DNA of 64,000 bases from Mariniradius saccharolyticus AK6 (GCF_000330725.2 NZ_AMZY02000018.1:124001-188000), one strand, 5' to 3'. Shown: positions 45,124 to 54,196, numbered from the stretch's first letter. A program made the numbers and translations. Notes: a model not told the origin generated them from the letters alone.

Positions 45124-45315
45124 TTAAGCATATGACCTTACGAGGTAGATTGGGAGAGACTGCGGTTGGAGAGCGGCCGTGGGCGAAATTGTAATCATGG
45201 TAAATTGCATGTCCTCTCCAGGCTTGATGGTTGGCGTCGGAAGTACCATCGATAGGTTTCCTGAAAAAATTGGAAATCCCATTTGAACCTCCTTTCGGCA
45301 ATTTTCAAAGGTCAT
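45124..45315 (-). CDS. Possible small ORF
   Basis: A 63-codon frame; an internal ATG at 45279 would give 52 residues and is preceded by a perfect AAAGGAGG, which is unusual because Bacteroidota seldom use strong Shine-Dalgarno sites. The region is GC-richer than spacer and the product is proline-rich (VLPTPTIKPGED) with no known family. It could be a genuine small gene or a remnant. Confidence 0.3.
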   Translation of the reverse strand: MTFENCRKEVQMGFPIFSGNLSMVLPTPTIKPGEDMQFTMITISPTAALQPQSLPIYLVRSYA

Positions 45316-45422
45316 TTGCTTTTCTCGACTAATTTACCGAAACTGACTTTAATCATGATTTTGGCTGATTAACATTGGTAACTTAAGCTAACCAATTAAT
45401 CAAATTTGGTAAAGGCAGAAAA
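45316..45422 (+). other. Upstream region of the MCE operon
   Basis: AT-rich spacer that should contain the promoter of the lipid-transport operon. The nearest approach to a -7 box is CAAATTTGG near 45400, which is not an exact match to TAnnTTTG. Nothing else is recognised. Confidence 0.4.
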
Positions 45423-46202
45423 ATGAACCCGCTTAGTACATATATCAAAGAGAGTCCGTTCCTTAAAGAAATAGGAGAGATCGCGCTATTTACCAAGCGT
45501 TTTTTCAAGGAAATAGCGAAACCCAAACAAGAATATGCCGAATTTCTCAACCAATGTTTTTGGATCGGCTACAAGTCGCTCATACTTGTTGGGGTGACTG
45601 GTTTTATCATGGGACTTGTGCTCACGATTCAATCGCGGCCGACACTTGTCGAATTTGGTGCCGAATCCATGCTGCCCTCCATGGTGTCAGTTTCCCTTAT
45701 CCGGGAAATTGCCCCTGTGATCACTGCTCTGATATGTGCCGGGAAAATCGGTTCTGGAATCGGGGCCGAACTCGGGTCCATGCGTGTCACGGAGCAAATC
45801 GACGCGATGGAAGTCTCCGGAACGAATCCTTTCAAATACCTGGTTGTGACGCGGGTGATGGCTGCCACGTTGATGCTTCCCGTGTTGAGTAGCCTTGCAA
45901 ACGCGATTTCACTATATGGTGGATACCTTGGTGCAAACATTCGGGGAAATGTGAGTTGGAATTTATATTGGTTTCAGGTTTTCAATGTCCTGAATTACGG
46001 GGATGTTCTACCCTCCCTGATCAAGACTTTCTTCTTCGGTTTCGCGATCGGCATTATAGGATGTTACAAAGGCTATTATTCCCAAAAAGGCACCGAGGGT
46101 GTGGGACGGTCCGCGACTACAGCGGTAATCGTCGCCTCGTTGCTGGTATTTATCATCGACCTGATTGCAGTACAGATCACAGATTTACTTGGACTTACCT
46201 AG
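45423..46202 (+). CDS. mlaE: MlaE-type ABC transporter permease
   Basis: A 259-residue integral inner-membrane protein with about five membrane segments. Family-typical text includes GFIMGLVLTIQSRPTLVEFGAE, the signature region SLIREIAPVITALICAGKIGSGIGAELGSMRVTEQIDAMEVSGTNP, and MLPVLSSLANAIS near the middle. It is the permease of MCE-type systems that move phospholipids between membranes. The ATPase and MCE genes follow at once, so the three form one operon. Confidence 0.94.
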   Translation: MNPLSTYIKESPFLKEIGEIALFTKRFFKEIAKPKQEYAEFLNQCFWIGYKSLILVGVTGFIMGLVLTIQSRPTLVEFGAESMLPSMVSVSLIREIAPVITALICAGKIGSGIGAELGSMRVTEQIDAMEVSGTNPFKYLVVTRVMAATLMLPVLSSLANAISLYGGYLGANIRGNVSWNLYWFQVFNVLNYGDVLPSLIKTFFFGFAIGIIGCYKGYYSQKGTEGVGRSATTAVIVASLLVFIIDLIAVQITDLLGLT

Positions 46203-46206
46203 ACTG

Positions 46207-46947
46207 ATGATGGAAAATGAACCAATCATAGAAGTCCGCCAAGTCAACAAGTCATTTGGCAAAAACCACGTTTTGCGGGATTTTTCCATGGATGTCAACC
46301 AAGGCGAAAACCTTGTAATCTTGGGAAAATCAGGCTCTGGGAAATCCGTTTTGATCAAATGCATCATCAGGCTAATCGATGCAGACTCTGGCTCGATCAA
46401 AGTATTGGGTAATGAAATAAATGGCTTGGATCAAGAACCCTTGGACGATCTCCGATCCAAAATCGGTTTTCTGTTTCAGAGCAACGCATTGTATGATTCC
46501 ATGACCGTTCGACAAAACCTTGAGTTTCCTCTACGGATACATTGGACCAAAGAGGAAAGATTAAAAAATGGGTATAGCGCCGTGATGGAAGCCTTGACGG
46601 ATGTGGGACTTGCGCATACCATCGATATGATGCCGAGCGAGCTGTCGGGTGGTATGAGAAAACGGATAGCCTTGGCGAGGGCCCTGATATTAAGGCCTAA
46701 AGTAATTCTCTACGATGAACCCACGACCGGACTCGATCCAGTTACGGGACGAGAGATCAGTGAACTTATGGTTTCCGTGCAGAAGAAGTACAATGCGACT
46801 TCTGTGATTATCTCCCATGATATGAATTGCATCCGCATTACATCCAACCGGGTTATCATGCTGATTGAAGGGCGAAATTATGCCGATGATACCTTTGAAA
46901 ACCTGAAAAAATCAAATGATCCGAAGATAAAAGAGTTTTTCACCTAG
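46207..46947 (+). CDS. mlaF: MlaF-type ABC transporter ATP-binding protein
   Basis: A 246-residue ATPase that powers the MlaE permease. Walker A is GKSGSGKSV, the ABC signature is LSGGMRKR (the M is characteristic of MlaF-like proteins), Walker B is VILYDEPTTGLDP, and the switch His is in IISHDMN. The start is the ATG pair at 46207-46210, 4 bp after the permease stop. Its stop overlaps the start region of the MCE gene, so all three are coupled. Confidence 0.95.
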   Translation: MMENEPIIEVRQVNKSFGKNHVLRDFSMDVNQGENLVILGKSGSGKSVLIKCIIRLIDADSGSIKVLGNEINGLDQEPLDDLRSKIGFLFQSNALYDSMTVRQNLEFPLRIHWTKEERLKNGYSAVMEALTDVGLAHTIDMMPSELSGGMRKRIALARALILRPKVILYDEPTTGLDPVTGREISELMVSVQKKYNATSVIISHDMNCIRITSNRVIMLIEGRNYADDTFENLKKSNDPKIKEFFT

Positions 46948-46952
46948 TGACT

Positions 46953-47927
46953 ATGGAAAGCAAAATGATGAATACCGCAAAATTGGGCGCGATGGTGTTG
47001 GCCGGATTGATATTCCTGGTAATGATGCTCTACATCATTGGCAAGAATCAGAACATATTTGGCTCATCCATCACCGTTGTGGCTGTCGTCGAACACGTCA
47101 GCGGCCTGGTTCCTGGCAATGACGTCCGATTCCAAGGCATCAATGTCGGCACCGTCAAGTCGGTAGAAATGGTCAACGACTCTACCATTCACGTGACAAT
47201 CTATGTGCTCAATAAAATGCGGCCTTTCATCCGAAAGAACGCCATGACAACCATCAACACCGATGGCTTGATGGGGAACAAAATTATCCAAATCGTACCA
47301 CAGGCGGGAGACGCACCCCCAATCGAGGAGGGCGATATTCTCTACGCCCAGCCTGGAGTCGATCCCGATCGCATATTCAAGGCCTTGGATGTGACTTCCG
47401 GTCAAATTGCCAAGACATCTGAAAACCTATTTGAAATCACTGAGCGGATCAAGCTTAGCGAAGGTGTTTGGAAGTTGTTGGGGGATACGACCATTAGCGA
47501 GGAGTTGAAGTCAACCTTGGGCGCATTCAGAGCTGCGGGAAGTCAAGCAACGACTCTTGGGAAGACCGCCAACGAGATGTTGCATACCTGGGAAAACGGA
47601 GGCGGACTTGTCAACAGATTATTTACGGACTCAGTCATGAGCAATAGTTTTTTCAAAACCATCCAAGACGCCGAAAAGGCCACTGCTGAAGCAAATCGTA
47701 CCATTTTGGAAATCAAAGCGATGGTCGCTGAAGTGGAAGCAGGGCAGGGCACTGCGGGCTTGATTCTGAAGGATTCTGCCACCCGTGAATCCATCCATCA
47801 GAGTATCATGATGATCGAAAAAGGCGTGGAGGAGTTCAATATCAACATGGAAGCAATGCGGCACAATTTCCTTTTTAGAAGGTATTTCAAAAAGTTGGAA
47901 AAAGAGCAGAAAAAGTCCCAACCATAA
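46953..47927 (+). CDS. mlaD: MCE/MlaD family lipid-binding protein
   Basis: A 324-residue protein with one N-terminal transmembrane segment (about residues 10-30), an MCE domain (about 37-115; VVEHVSGLVPGNDVRFQGINVGTV is the signature) and a long helical C-terminal region. It is the periplasmic substrate-binding ring component of Mla-type transport. The length exceeds E. coli MlaD by the extra helical tail, common in Bacteroidota. The ATG at 46953 is 5 bp after the ATPase stop; a GTG at 46947 is possible. MlaA, MlaB and MlaC are not nearby. Confidence 0.92.
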   Translation: MESKMMNTAKLGAMVLAGLIFLVMMLYIIGKNQNIFGSSITVVAVVEHVSGLVPGNDVRFQGINVGTVKSVEMVNDSTIHVTIYVLNKMRPFIRKNAMTTINTDGLMGNKIIQIVPQAGDAPPIEEGDILYAQPGVDPDRIFKALDVTSGQIAKTSENLFEITERIKLSEGVWKLLGDTTISEELKSTLGAFRAAGSQATTLGKTANEMLHTWENGGGLVNRLFTDSVMSNSFFKTIQDAEKATAEANRTILEIKAMVAEVEAGQGTAGLILKDSATRESIHQSIMMIEKGVEEFNINMEAMRHNFLFRRYFKKLEKEQKKSQP

Positions 47928-48017
47928 CCAGACAAAGTGCTGAAGTCAAAAACACAGGCCATCCGATTTTCAGCAAAGGACTACCGAAAGAACAGATTTA
48001 GTCTGGATAATCTGCCT

Positions 48018-48665
48018 TTACTCCCACAATTTAAACCCTCCATCAAACGCAAGATGGTTGTTTCCAAGACGACAGCCTTGAGGAATGGTTGTCAGCAATT
48101 TGGAGTTACCGCCGCCCAATACAATATCGTCGGGTAAAAATGCATCAGCAAACCGCTCCACCACTGAGTGAACGTGCTTTTCCCACTTTTCTGGCCCGAG
48201 TTTGTTCAGTCCCCTAAGCCCGAGATAATCCTCGAAGGTTCCTTTCTTGTAACTGAGGTGGGCCAATTCCATGGGCAGGATTGTACCTTCTGCGATGATC
48301 GCGGTGCCAAGTCCGGTTCCGAGTCCCAAAAAAAGCAAAACCCCTGAGCCCTCATAAGATCCCAGGGCCTGCATGGCAGCGTCATTTAGGATTTTTACCG
48401 GTTTTCCAAAGGCTTTGCTAAAGTCAAATCCAACCCAGCCATCGCCAAGGTTTTTAGGTTCTGTCTGGATAAGTCCGTGCTTGATGACTCCTGGAAAGCC
48501 CATTGAAATGACGTCATAATGCCAGTCTTTGGTCATTTCAATGATCCCGTCCACCATCATCTGTGGTGTCATGGTAGGGCCGGAGGGAAGTTTCCTGCGT
48601 TCCTCAGGACCCTCAATTTTAGCCTTTACGTTAGTGCCTCCGATATCGATTACTAGCTTGTCCAA
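48018..48665 (-). CDS. ROK protein, polyphosphate-glucokinase-like
   Basis: A 215-residue ROK-fold kinase with the phosphate motif DIGGTNVKAK at residues 7-16, FPGVIKHGLIQTEPKNLGDGWVGFDF (the polyphosphate glucokinase layout), the catalytic Asp in LNDAAMQALG, and GLGTGLGTAIIAEG. In PPGK enzymes polyphosphate or ATP phosphorylates glucose. The start is TTG at 48665; it directly gives the N-terminal phosphate motif, and an upstream stop in frame leaves no ATG. Zinc cysteines are absent, as is usual for this branch. Confidence 0.85.
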   Translation of the reverse strand: MDKLVIDIGGTNVKAKIEGPEERRKLPSGPTMTPQMMVDGIIEMTKDWHYDVISMGFPGVIKHGLIQTEPKNLGDGWVGFDFSKAFGKPVKILNDAAMQALGSYEGSGVLLFLGLGTGLGTAIIAEGTILPMELAHLSYKKGTFEDYLGLRGLNKLGPEKWEKHVHSVVERFADAFLPDDIVLGGGNSKLLTTIPQGCRLGNNHLAFDGGFKLWE

Positions 48666-48808
48666 TTCCTTGCATGTTGTTGGGATGGCAATTTAATTAA
48701 ACTCGGTTTGCCTGCCAACCCAAAAATTCGCTGAATTTGGAAATTGACCGCATAAATTTGGAAGCCAGCCTATTGTATTTTTGAGTGGGATTTTCGTTTA
48801 CCAGGCTC

Positions 48809-50188
48809 TTATTTAATTCTGACGGTGATATCAGCAGCCGTTCTTAAATCAATTTTTGCATCTACATACCTTGGGATATTCCCGGAATGGAGACTTTGTG
48901 TTCTGAGAAAAGAGAAGCCGTTTGAATGTGCGTCAATTTTTGCCTCAAGGTTACCTTTGAATTCGGTGTCCTGAAAACAGGCTATGGCTAACTGCGCCTT
49001 CGGCATATTGTAGATCACGCGAATGGTTTCTTTTTTTTCGACAATAAACTGTCCGGACTTCACCCCCAAACCGGCCTGATTTGGCTGCTGATCTGGTTTG
49101 AATATATAACTAACGATTCCTGAAGGCTTGTTTGTCACGAACTTCACCACTAAGTCCACTTGGTTTTGGGTGTAGACGGTATCTAAAATTGATATTGAGG
49201 GATCTATCATGTGTTGGACTAGCGAAGCCTCGTCCAGCCTCAATCGATCATATTTAAGTCCCAAAGCGAGCAGGTTTGCATGTGTACCTTGGTTCATAGG
49301 ATTCCAATTGATGGATTTTGTTTGAATTGGACTCGCCAAACTCGTTGAATTAGATTCAAAATCAAAGTCCGCCAAACAAACCTGCCGGGTTTGGGGATAT
49401 GAATTTGTCTTGATATAAATGCACCTTTCCTCGAGGTCATACACGACTCCCCATTGGGTTTTCTGTTGCCCAGCCTTGTTTGCGGAAATATCCAATAGAT
49501 CAAAGCTTAGGTTTACATTCATCTGAGGGATAGCACCCAGGTGCCCCATCAAAAGCATGTATTTGTTCAAAGAGCTATTTTCTGATTTGGCAGATTTGTC
49601 TTCGCTTTGAGAAAAATACTTCTGGGCAACTTCGCTCGATACCTGAGTCATGACTTGGAATTCACCCTGTTTTTCGGAAAACCTAACCTCACCATCTACA
49701 AAATCGATGACCGCCGAAAAACCGCATGGGTCTGCAATCAGGTAATGTACGGTTTCCAAGGGGCGTATGCGAAGCCGATGGATATTTGCAATTACCTCAC
49801 TCACCGACCCAAAGTTGTCCAGTTGATATTGGATCCACTCAAGCTCTGAAATACTTGGAGCATTTGTTTCGGGATATTCACTCGTACCCAGAAAGAGGTG
49901 CTCCACGACCAATCCTGCTTCGTTGATTCCACCGACGGGAAACTCCTTTCCCAATTGATTTATCGTAATCGACCCGTAAATGGAAGTCCAAGAGGCCTTT
50001 TCTCCGGCATGAAAGCCGTAAGCGATCTTTCTCTGCCCGGGCAGGTTTTGTATCAGAATGCCATGTCCGCTTTTCGAGTCATGATTTTTGGCCAAAATAC
50101 CCTTGGTACCATGTACGAAAAAGGCAGTATTGGCAAAGCACTCAATGAATGCCAAAGACAGCAACAGTGTAACGATGTAAGCCTTCAT
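48809..50188 (-). CDS. Choloylglycine-hydrolase-like (linear amide C-N hydrolase) protein
   Basis: A 459-residue exported protein (signal peptide about residues 1-16 to 19). The N-terminal 200 residues match the choloylglycine/penicillin-acylase fold: AKNHDSKSG in place of GRNxDW, GGINEAGLVVEHLFL, SISELEWIQYQLDNFGSV, and GFSAVIDFVDG. In active family members the mature enzyme starts with Cys; here the aligned place reads ANTAFF and no Cys falls there, the nearest being Cys17 three residues before Asn20. The remaining C-terminal 250 residues are unrecognised. Activity is doubtful. Confidence 0.78.
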   Translation of the reverse strand: MKAYIVTLLLSLAFIECFANTAFFVHGTKGILAKNHDSKSGHGILIQNLPGQRKIAYGFHAGEKASWTSIYGSITINQLGKEFPVGGINEAGLVVEHLFLGTSEYPETNAPSISELEWIQYQLDNFGSVSEVIANIHRLRIRPLETVHYLIADPCGFSAVIDFVDGEVRFSEKQGEFQVMTQVSSEVAQKYFSQSEDKSAKSENSSLNKYMLLMGHLGAIPQMNVNLSFDLLDISANKAGQQKTQWGVVYDLEERCIYIKTNSYPQTRQVCLADFDFESNSTSLASPIQTKSINWNPMNQGTHANLLALGLKYDRLRLDEASLVQHMIDPSISILDTVYTQNQVDLVVKFVTNKPSGIVSYIFKPDQQPNQAGLGVKSGQFIVEKKETIRVIYNMPKAQLAIACFQDTEFKGNLEAKIDAHSNGFSFLRTQSLHSGNIPRYVDAKIDLRTAADITVRIK

Positions 50189-50516
50189 TTTTACCAAAAA
50201 TTGAAAACCAGTCAATTGAATTGAATATTGTTCAATTATTTTACTGGTTTATGGGTGAATGATGAGAGATAGATTTTATTCTCTGATTAATTTTTCTGTA
50301 AATATATAAAAAAATGTATTTTAAATACAAATTAAATTTCTACATGTGAAAATAAACCGAGACTTTAAATACTTTCCGCTAAGGCATTTACTCAAACAGG
50401 AGTGGTCGACATTAGCTGTAAGGTCATCTCTTCAGGTTGACAATCGCTAATTGAGAGTAATGAGATCGCCCTAAATCGCCGAAAAAGTTTAATTTCGATC
50501 CAATCCTCTTGCTTAT
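50189..50516. other. AT-rich divergent intergenic region
   Basis: A 328-bp spacer between the choloylglycine-like gene and the sulfatase, reading away in both directions. It is very AT-rich in 50220-50370, contains the inverted repeat at 50219-50237, and shows no gene or RNA that I recognise. Confidence 0.5.
50219..50237 (-). promoter_or_regulatory. Inverted repeat upstream of the choloylglycine-like gene
   Basis: AATTGAA (50219-50225) and TTCAATT (50231-50237) with a TATTG spacer form a perfect 7-bp inverted repeat 31 bp before the ATG at 50188, where an operator could act. Its AT-rich setting makes chance occurrence fairly likely. Confidence 0.35.
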
Positions 50517-52040
50517 ATGAAAATCCTCTTTGCGATATCTATACTTTTGTCCGGGTTTGTGCCAAAAGCCGAGTCAAGTCAGACTTCAAGGCCTAATATT
50601 TTATTCATCATTGCGGATGACTGGTCTTTCCCGCATGCAGGTATCTATGGAGACAAGGTTGCGCGGACCCCAACCTTTGACAGGATTGGGACCGAAGGGG
50701 CGGTTTTTTTCAATGCCTTTACAGCTGCTCCGTCTTGTTCTCCTGCACGCGCAGCAGTCTTGACCGGCAAATATCCGCATCAATTGGAGAGTGGTGGCAA
50801 CCTGTGGTCCGAATGGCCTGCCGAGTTTCCCACCTATGTCGACTTGGCAGAGAAGAACGGATATTTCGTTGGTTCCACACGAAAAGGATGGGGTCCGGGA
50901 GATTTTCAGGTATCCGGTCTTTCGGATAACCCAGCAGGAAAGAATTTTGAAGATTTTGACGCTTTCCTTACTGAAAGACCTAAAGACAAGCCCTTTGTGT
51001 TTTGGTTTGGAAGTCATGATCCGCACCGGGATTACGAGGCCAATACCGGAATAAAGGCGGGGATGAGGTTGGAGGACGTTGATGTTCCTGGATTTCTACC
51101 GGATCTTGCATGCGTAAGGAACGATATTTTGGATTACTATTTTGAAGTTGAGCGTTTTGACAGGGAGTGTGGGAATTTGATCGCGACCTTGGAGCGAATC
51201 GGCGAATTGGATAATACTGTCGTCGTCATTACCTCAGATAATGGGATGCCGTTTCCAAGATCAAAGGCAAATCTTTATGATTTTGGCGTAAAGGTACCTT
51301 TAGCTATTCGGTGGCCTACGAAGATTCGAGCAGGCACCAAAATCGAGAGTTTTGTTAACTTGATCGATTTGGCGCCATCATTTTTGGAAGCGATGGGGAT
51401 TCCGATTCCAAATATGAGTGGAGACAGTCTTTGGCCCTTGTTCGCTGCGACCCAACCCGGCAAGGCTGAGGTATTTTTGGAAAGAGAGCGGCATGCCAAT
51501 GTCAGAAAGGGAAACCTCAGCTATCCAGTTAGGGCTGTTCGAACCGATCGATATCTCTACATCCGAAATATGATGCCAGATCGCTTGCCATCGGGAGATC
51601 CCCATGTACACCAGTCAGTAGGCCAATACGGTGATGTAGACAATTCGATCACAAAATTTCTCATCATGCAGATGCAGGGCAAACAGAACAACGGACTTGA
51701 TTTCTTTGAACTATCGTTTGGCTTGAGACCAGAAGAAGAACTGTACGATGTTGTGAAAGACCCCTACCAGCTAAATAACCTCGCATACAGCAAAAAATAC
51801 AGCCCTGTAAAGGAGGAACTCCGCGAGAAACTAACTAACTGGATGAGGGAAACGGGAGATCGAAGGTTTTCCGATCCTAAAAGTACCTATTGGGATGATT
51901 TGCGGTACACGCCTGATTATCAAATGAAAGATGTTGATGTAAGGTCTGAGATTGAGAAATACAGGATTGAACCTCCATTAGGGAAGTACTCGAAAACAGG
52001 CATTCCCTGTATCACTTTAAGTTCTGACGACAAACAATAG
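50517..52040 (+). CDS. Sulfatase, Cys-type
   Basis: A 507-residue exported sulfatase (signal peptide about residues 1-20). The metal-binding ILFIIADDW near residue 30 and the active-site motif CSPAR (Cys74 to be converted to formylglycine) are present, with TSDNGMPFPRSK later as the second metal site. It would remove sulfate from a sulfated glycan or similar compound. No carbohydrate-binding or SusCD genes are adjacent, so the substrate is unknown. A second sulfatase is encoded at 57498-58934. Confidence 0.92.
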   Translation: MKILFAISILLSGFVPKAESSQTSRPNILFIIADDWSFPHAGIYGDKVARTPTFDRIGTEGAVFFNAFTAAPSCSPARAAVLTGKYPHQLESGGNLWSEWPAEFPTYVDLAEKNGYFVGSTRKGWGPGDFQVSGLSDNPAGKNFEDFDAFLTERPKDKPFVFWFGSHDPHRDYEANTGIKAGMRLEDVDVPGFLPDLACVRNDILDYYFEVERFDRECGNLIATLERIGELDNTVVVITSDNGMPFPRSKANLYDFGVKVPLAIRWPTKIRAGTKIESFVNLIDLAPSFLEAMGIPIPNMSGDSLWPLFAATQPGKAEVFLERERHANVRKGNLSYPVRAVRTDRYLYIRNMMPDRLPSGDPHVHQSVGQYGDVDNSITKFLIMQMQGKQNNGLDFFELSFGLRPEEELYDVVKDPYQLNNLAYSKKYSPVKEELREKLTNWMRETGDRRFSDPKSTYWDDLRYTPDYQMKDVDVRSEIEKYRIEPPLGKYSKTGIPCITLSSDDKQ

Positions 52041-52065
52041 AAAGTCGAACGCGTCAACCGGCTGT

Positions 52066-52488
52066 TTATTGATCAGGTTTTTTGAAATCCATCGAAGCAG
52101 AGTTGATGCAGTAGCGGATACCGCCACGGTCCCTAGGTCCGTCTGGGAATCGATGTCCCAAGTGGCCGCCGCATTGCGCACAAAGGATTTCCTCCCTGAT
52201 CATAAAGTGGGAATAGTCCATCTGCACCACGACGGCTTCTGGCTTGATGGGTTCAGTGAAGGATGGCCAACCGCAGCCGCTGTCATATTTTGCCGAAGAG
52301 TGGAAAATTTCATTTCCGCAGGCTTTGCATTCATAAATTCCCGTGTCCTTATTGAGGTAGTATTGTCCCGTAAATGGCCGCTCGGTGCCTTTTTCACGGA
52401 GAATATGGTAACTCATTGGATCGAGTTCCTTTTTCCATTCGGTCTCCTCTTTTTGGATAGGGAAGTCTATTTTCTGATTTTTTGCCAT
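52066..52488 (-). CDS. msrB: Peptide-methionine (R)-S-oxide reductase
   Basis: A 140-residue repair enzyme that reduces methionine-R-sulfoxide in proteins. Zinc ligands are CKACG and CAQCGGHLGH, and the catalytic Cys is in RYCINSASMDF; GWPSFTEP is the family motif. All catalytic residues are intact. It is convergent with the sulfatase (25 bp apart) and stands alone. Confidence 0.96.
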   Translation of the reverse strand: MAKNQKIDFPIQKEETEWKKELDPMSYHILREKGTERPFTGQYYLNKDTGIYECKACGNEIFHSSAKYDSGCGWPSFTEPIKPEAVVVQMDYSHFMIREEILCAQCGGHLGHRFPDGPRDRGGIRYCINSASMDFKKPDQ

Positions 52489-52597
52489 GGGATTTGCGGG
52501 ATTGTTGAGTCCACGTTGTGTCTACCGGATTAACCGACAGGGTTTCATACTTGTTCACTGTTCCTGCCAGAAATATTGGTTAAATGAATATGCAGTA

Positions 52598-54196
52598 TCA
52601 GGCATTCAGGACCATGTCGGCGGCTTTTTCGCCAATCATGATACAGGCGGCGTTGGTATTCCCGGAGATGATCGTAGGCATAATGGAAGCATCGGCGATT
52701 CTTAATCCCTTTATCCCGTGTACGCGCAATTTTTCATCTACCACGGATGCGTCATCCTGTCCCATCTTGCAGGTTCCGACGGGGTGATACAGTGTTTCCA
52801 GGCTTTTTCTTAAATGCCATTCCAGCGCGTCCTTCCGAAAATCCCAAGGCAGATAGACATTTCCTTGATGATATTGCTTAAGCGGAGATTGGTCCATGAC
52901 TTCCTTTGCCTTTTTAAGGCCCCAAAGCAGTTTTTTGATATCCTCTTCCTGAGAAAGTAAGTTTGGCTGAATGATTGGTTCGGCCAGGGGATCTGCTGAT
53001 TTCAGGCCAATAAAGCCTCGGCTTTCTGGTCGCAACAAGATTACCATGATGCTGAATCCCGACTCTTTGGGAAATGTCGATAAGTCATAAATGTCCGTGG
53101 AATAGTCTTCCGCGATTCCAGTCACCGCAAAGTGGAATTGGATATCTTGACGGCTGGACCTGCCATCTGACGACAAAAAGGCATTGGCTGTCAGGGGACT
53201 CTCTCCAAGTGGGCCTTTTTTGAAAAGCAGGTACCTGAACAAAGCCTTCCCCATTTCCAATGGCTTCAGGGTGTGGTTGTTGGTTGGGACATTGGAACGG
53301 GCGATCACGCCAGACCAGATGTGGTCCTGTAGGTTTTGTCCTACGCCCGGAAGGTGGTTTTTTGGCTCTATTCCAAAATGTCCGAGATAATCCCTATCGC
53401 CGATGCCGGAGAGTAGGAGGATTTGGGGAGATTGGATAGCTCCGGCCGAGAGGATGATTTCTTTTTCACATGTATAGGTCACTTTTTTGCCATCTTTGGT
53501 CAATACCTCTACCGCAACCGCCTTGTTGCCTTCCAGCACAATCCGTGATACCCTGCTGCCTGTTTTGACCGTGAGATTAGGCCTATTGAGAATCGGCTTC
53601 AAAAAGGCTGTCGCGGTACTTTGCCGTACATTGTTTTTGATGGTGAATTGGAGCATGGCGGCTCCGATTTGATCGGGACCGTTATAATCCGGGTTTTGTG
53701 GAATCCCCGAGGCTGAGCAGGCATCCAGGAATTTTTGTCCTAAAAAGTGGGGCTGTTTGGAATAACCCACATGAAGGGGTCCATTTTTGCCACAATATTT
53801 GGCATCCAGATTTTCGTTGTGTTCTGATTTTTGGAAAAATGGCAGTACATCCTTGTATGACCAACCTTTGTTCCCGAGTGCTTCCCATTCGTCAAAATCG
53901 GCCGGATTTCCCCTGACATAGGCCATGGCATTGGTGCTGCTGCTTCCGCCAAGGGTTTTGCCCCTAGGAATAAATATCCTACGTCCGTCAACATGTTCCT
54001 GTGGTTCTGTCCAAAACGCCCAATCTGTATCTGATCGATGAAGGTTGGTATAAGCACCGGGAATATGGATGTCTTTTTTGGTATCGGGATTTCCAGCCTC
54101 CAGAAGGAGCACGGAGTTTTTGGAATTTTCGGAAAGTCTGTTGGCAAGCACGCAGCCGGCCGAGCCCGCGCCGATAATGATATAGTCAAAGGTCAT
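52598..54196 (-). CDS. GMC-family flavin oxidoreductase (choline dehydrogenase-like)
   Basis: A 532-residue FAD-dependent alcohol dehydrogenase of the glucose-methanol-choline family. The Rossmann motif IIIGAGSAGCVLANRL is at the N-terminus, the GMC signature 1 region is GKTLGGSSSTNAMAYVRG, and the C-terminal active-site part has YHPVGTCKMG (catalytic His) and SGNTNAACIMIGEKAAD. It resembles BetA-type choline dehydrogenases, but similar enzymes act on other alcohols and no betB or transporter is adjacent. Confidence 0.92.
   Translation of the reverse strand: MTFDYIIIGAGSAGCVLANRLSENSKNSVLLLEAGNPDTKKDIHIPGAYTNLHRSDTDWAFWTEPQEHVDGRRIFIPRGKTLGGSSSTNAMAYVRGNPADFDEWEALGNKGWSYKDVLPFFQKSEHNENLDAKYCGKNGPLHVGYSKQPHFLGQKFLDACSASGIPQNPDYNGPDQIGAAMLQFTIKNNVRQSTATAFLKPILNRPNLTVKTGSRVSRIVLEGNKAVAVEVLTKDGKKVTYTCEKEIILSAGAIQSPQILLLSGIGDRDYLGHFGIEPKNHLPGVGQNLQDHIWSGVIARSNVPTNNHTLKPLEMGKALFRYLLFKKGPLGESPLTANAFLSSDGRSSRQDIQFHFAVTGIAEDYSTDIYDLSTFPKESGFSIMVILLRPESRGFIGLKSADPLAEPIIQPNLLSQEEDIKKLLWGLKKAKEVMDQSPLKQYHQGNVYLPWDFRKDALEWHLRKSLETLYHPVGTCKMGQDDASVVDEKLRVHGIKGLRIADASIMPTIISGNTNAACIMIGEKAADMVLNA

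Noticed and set aside
50189-50516. Possible tRNA or riboswitch in the AT-rich spacer
   Set aside because: No cloverleaf, conserved loop or terminator could be seen.
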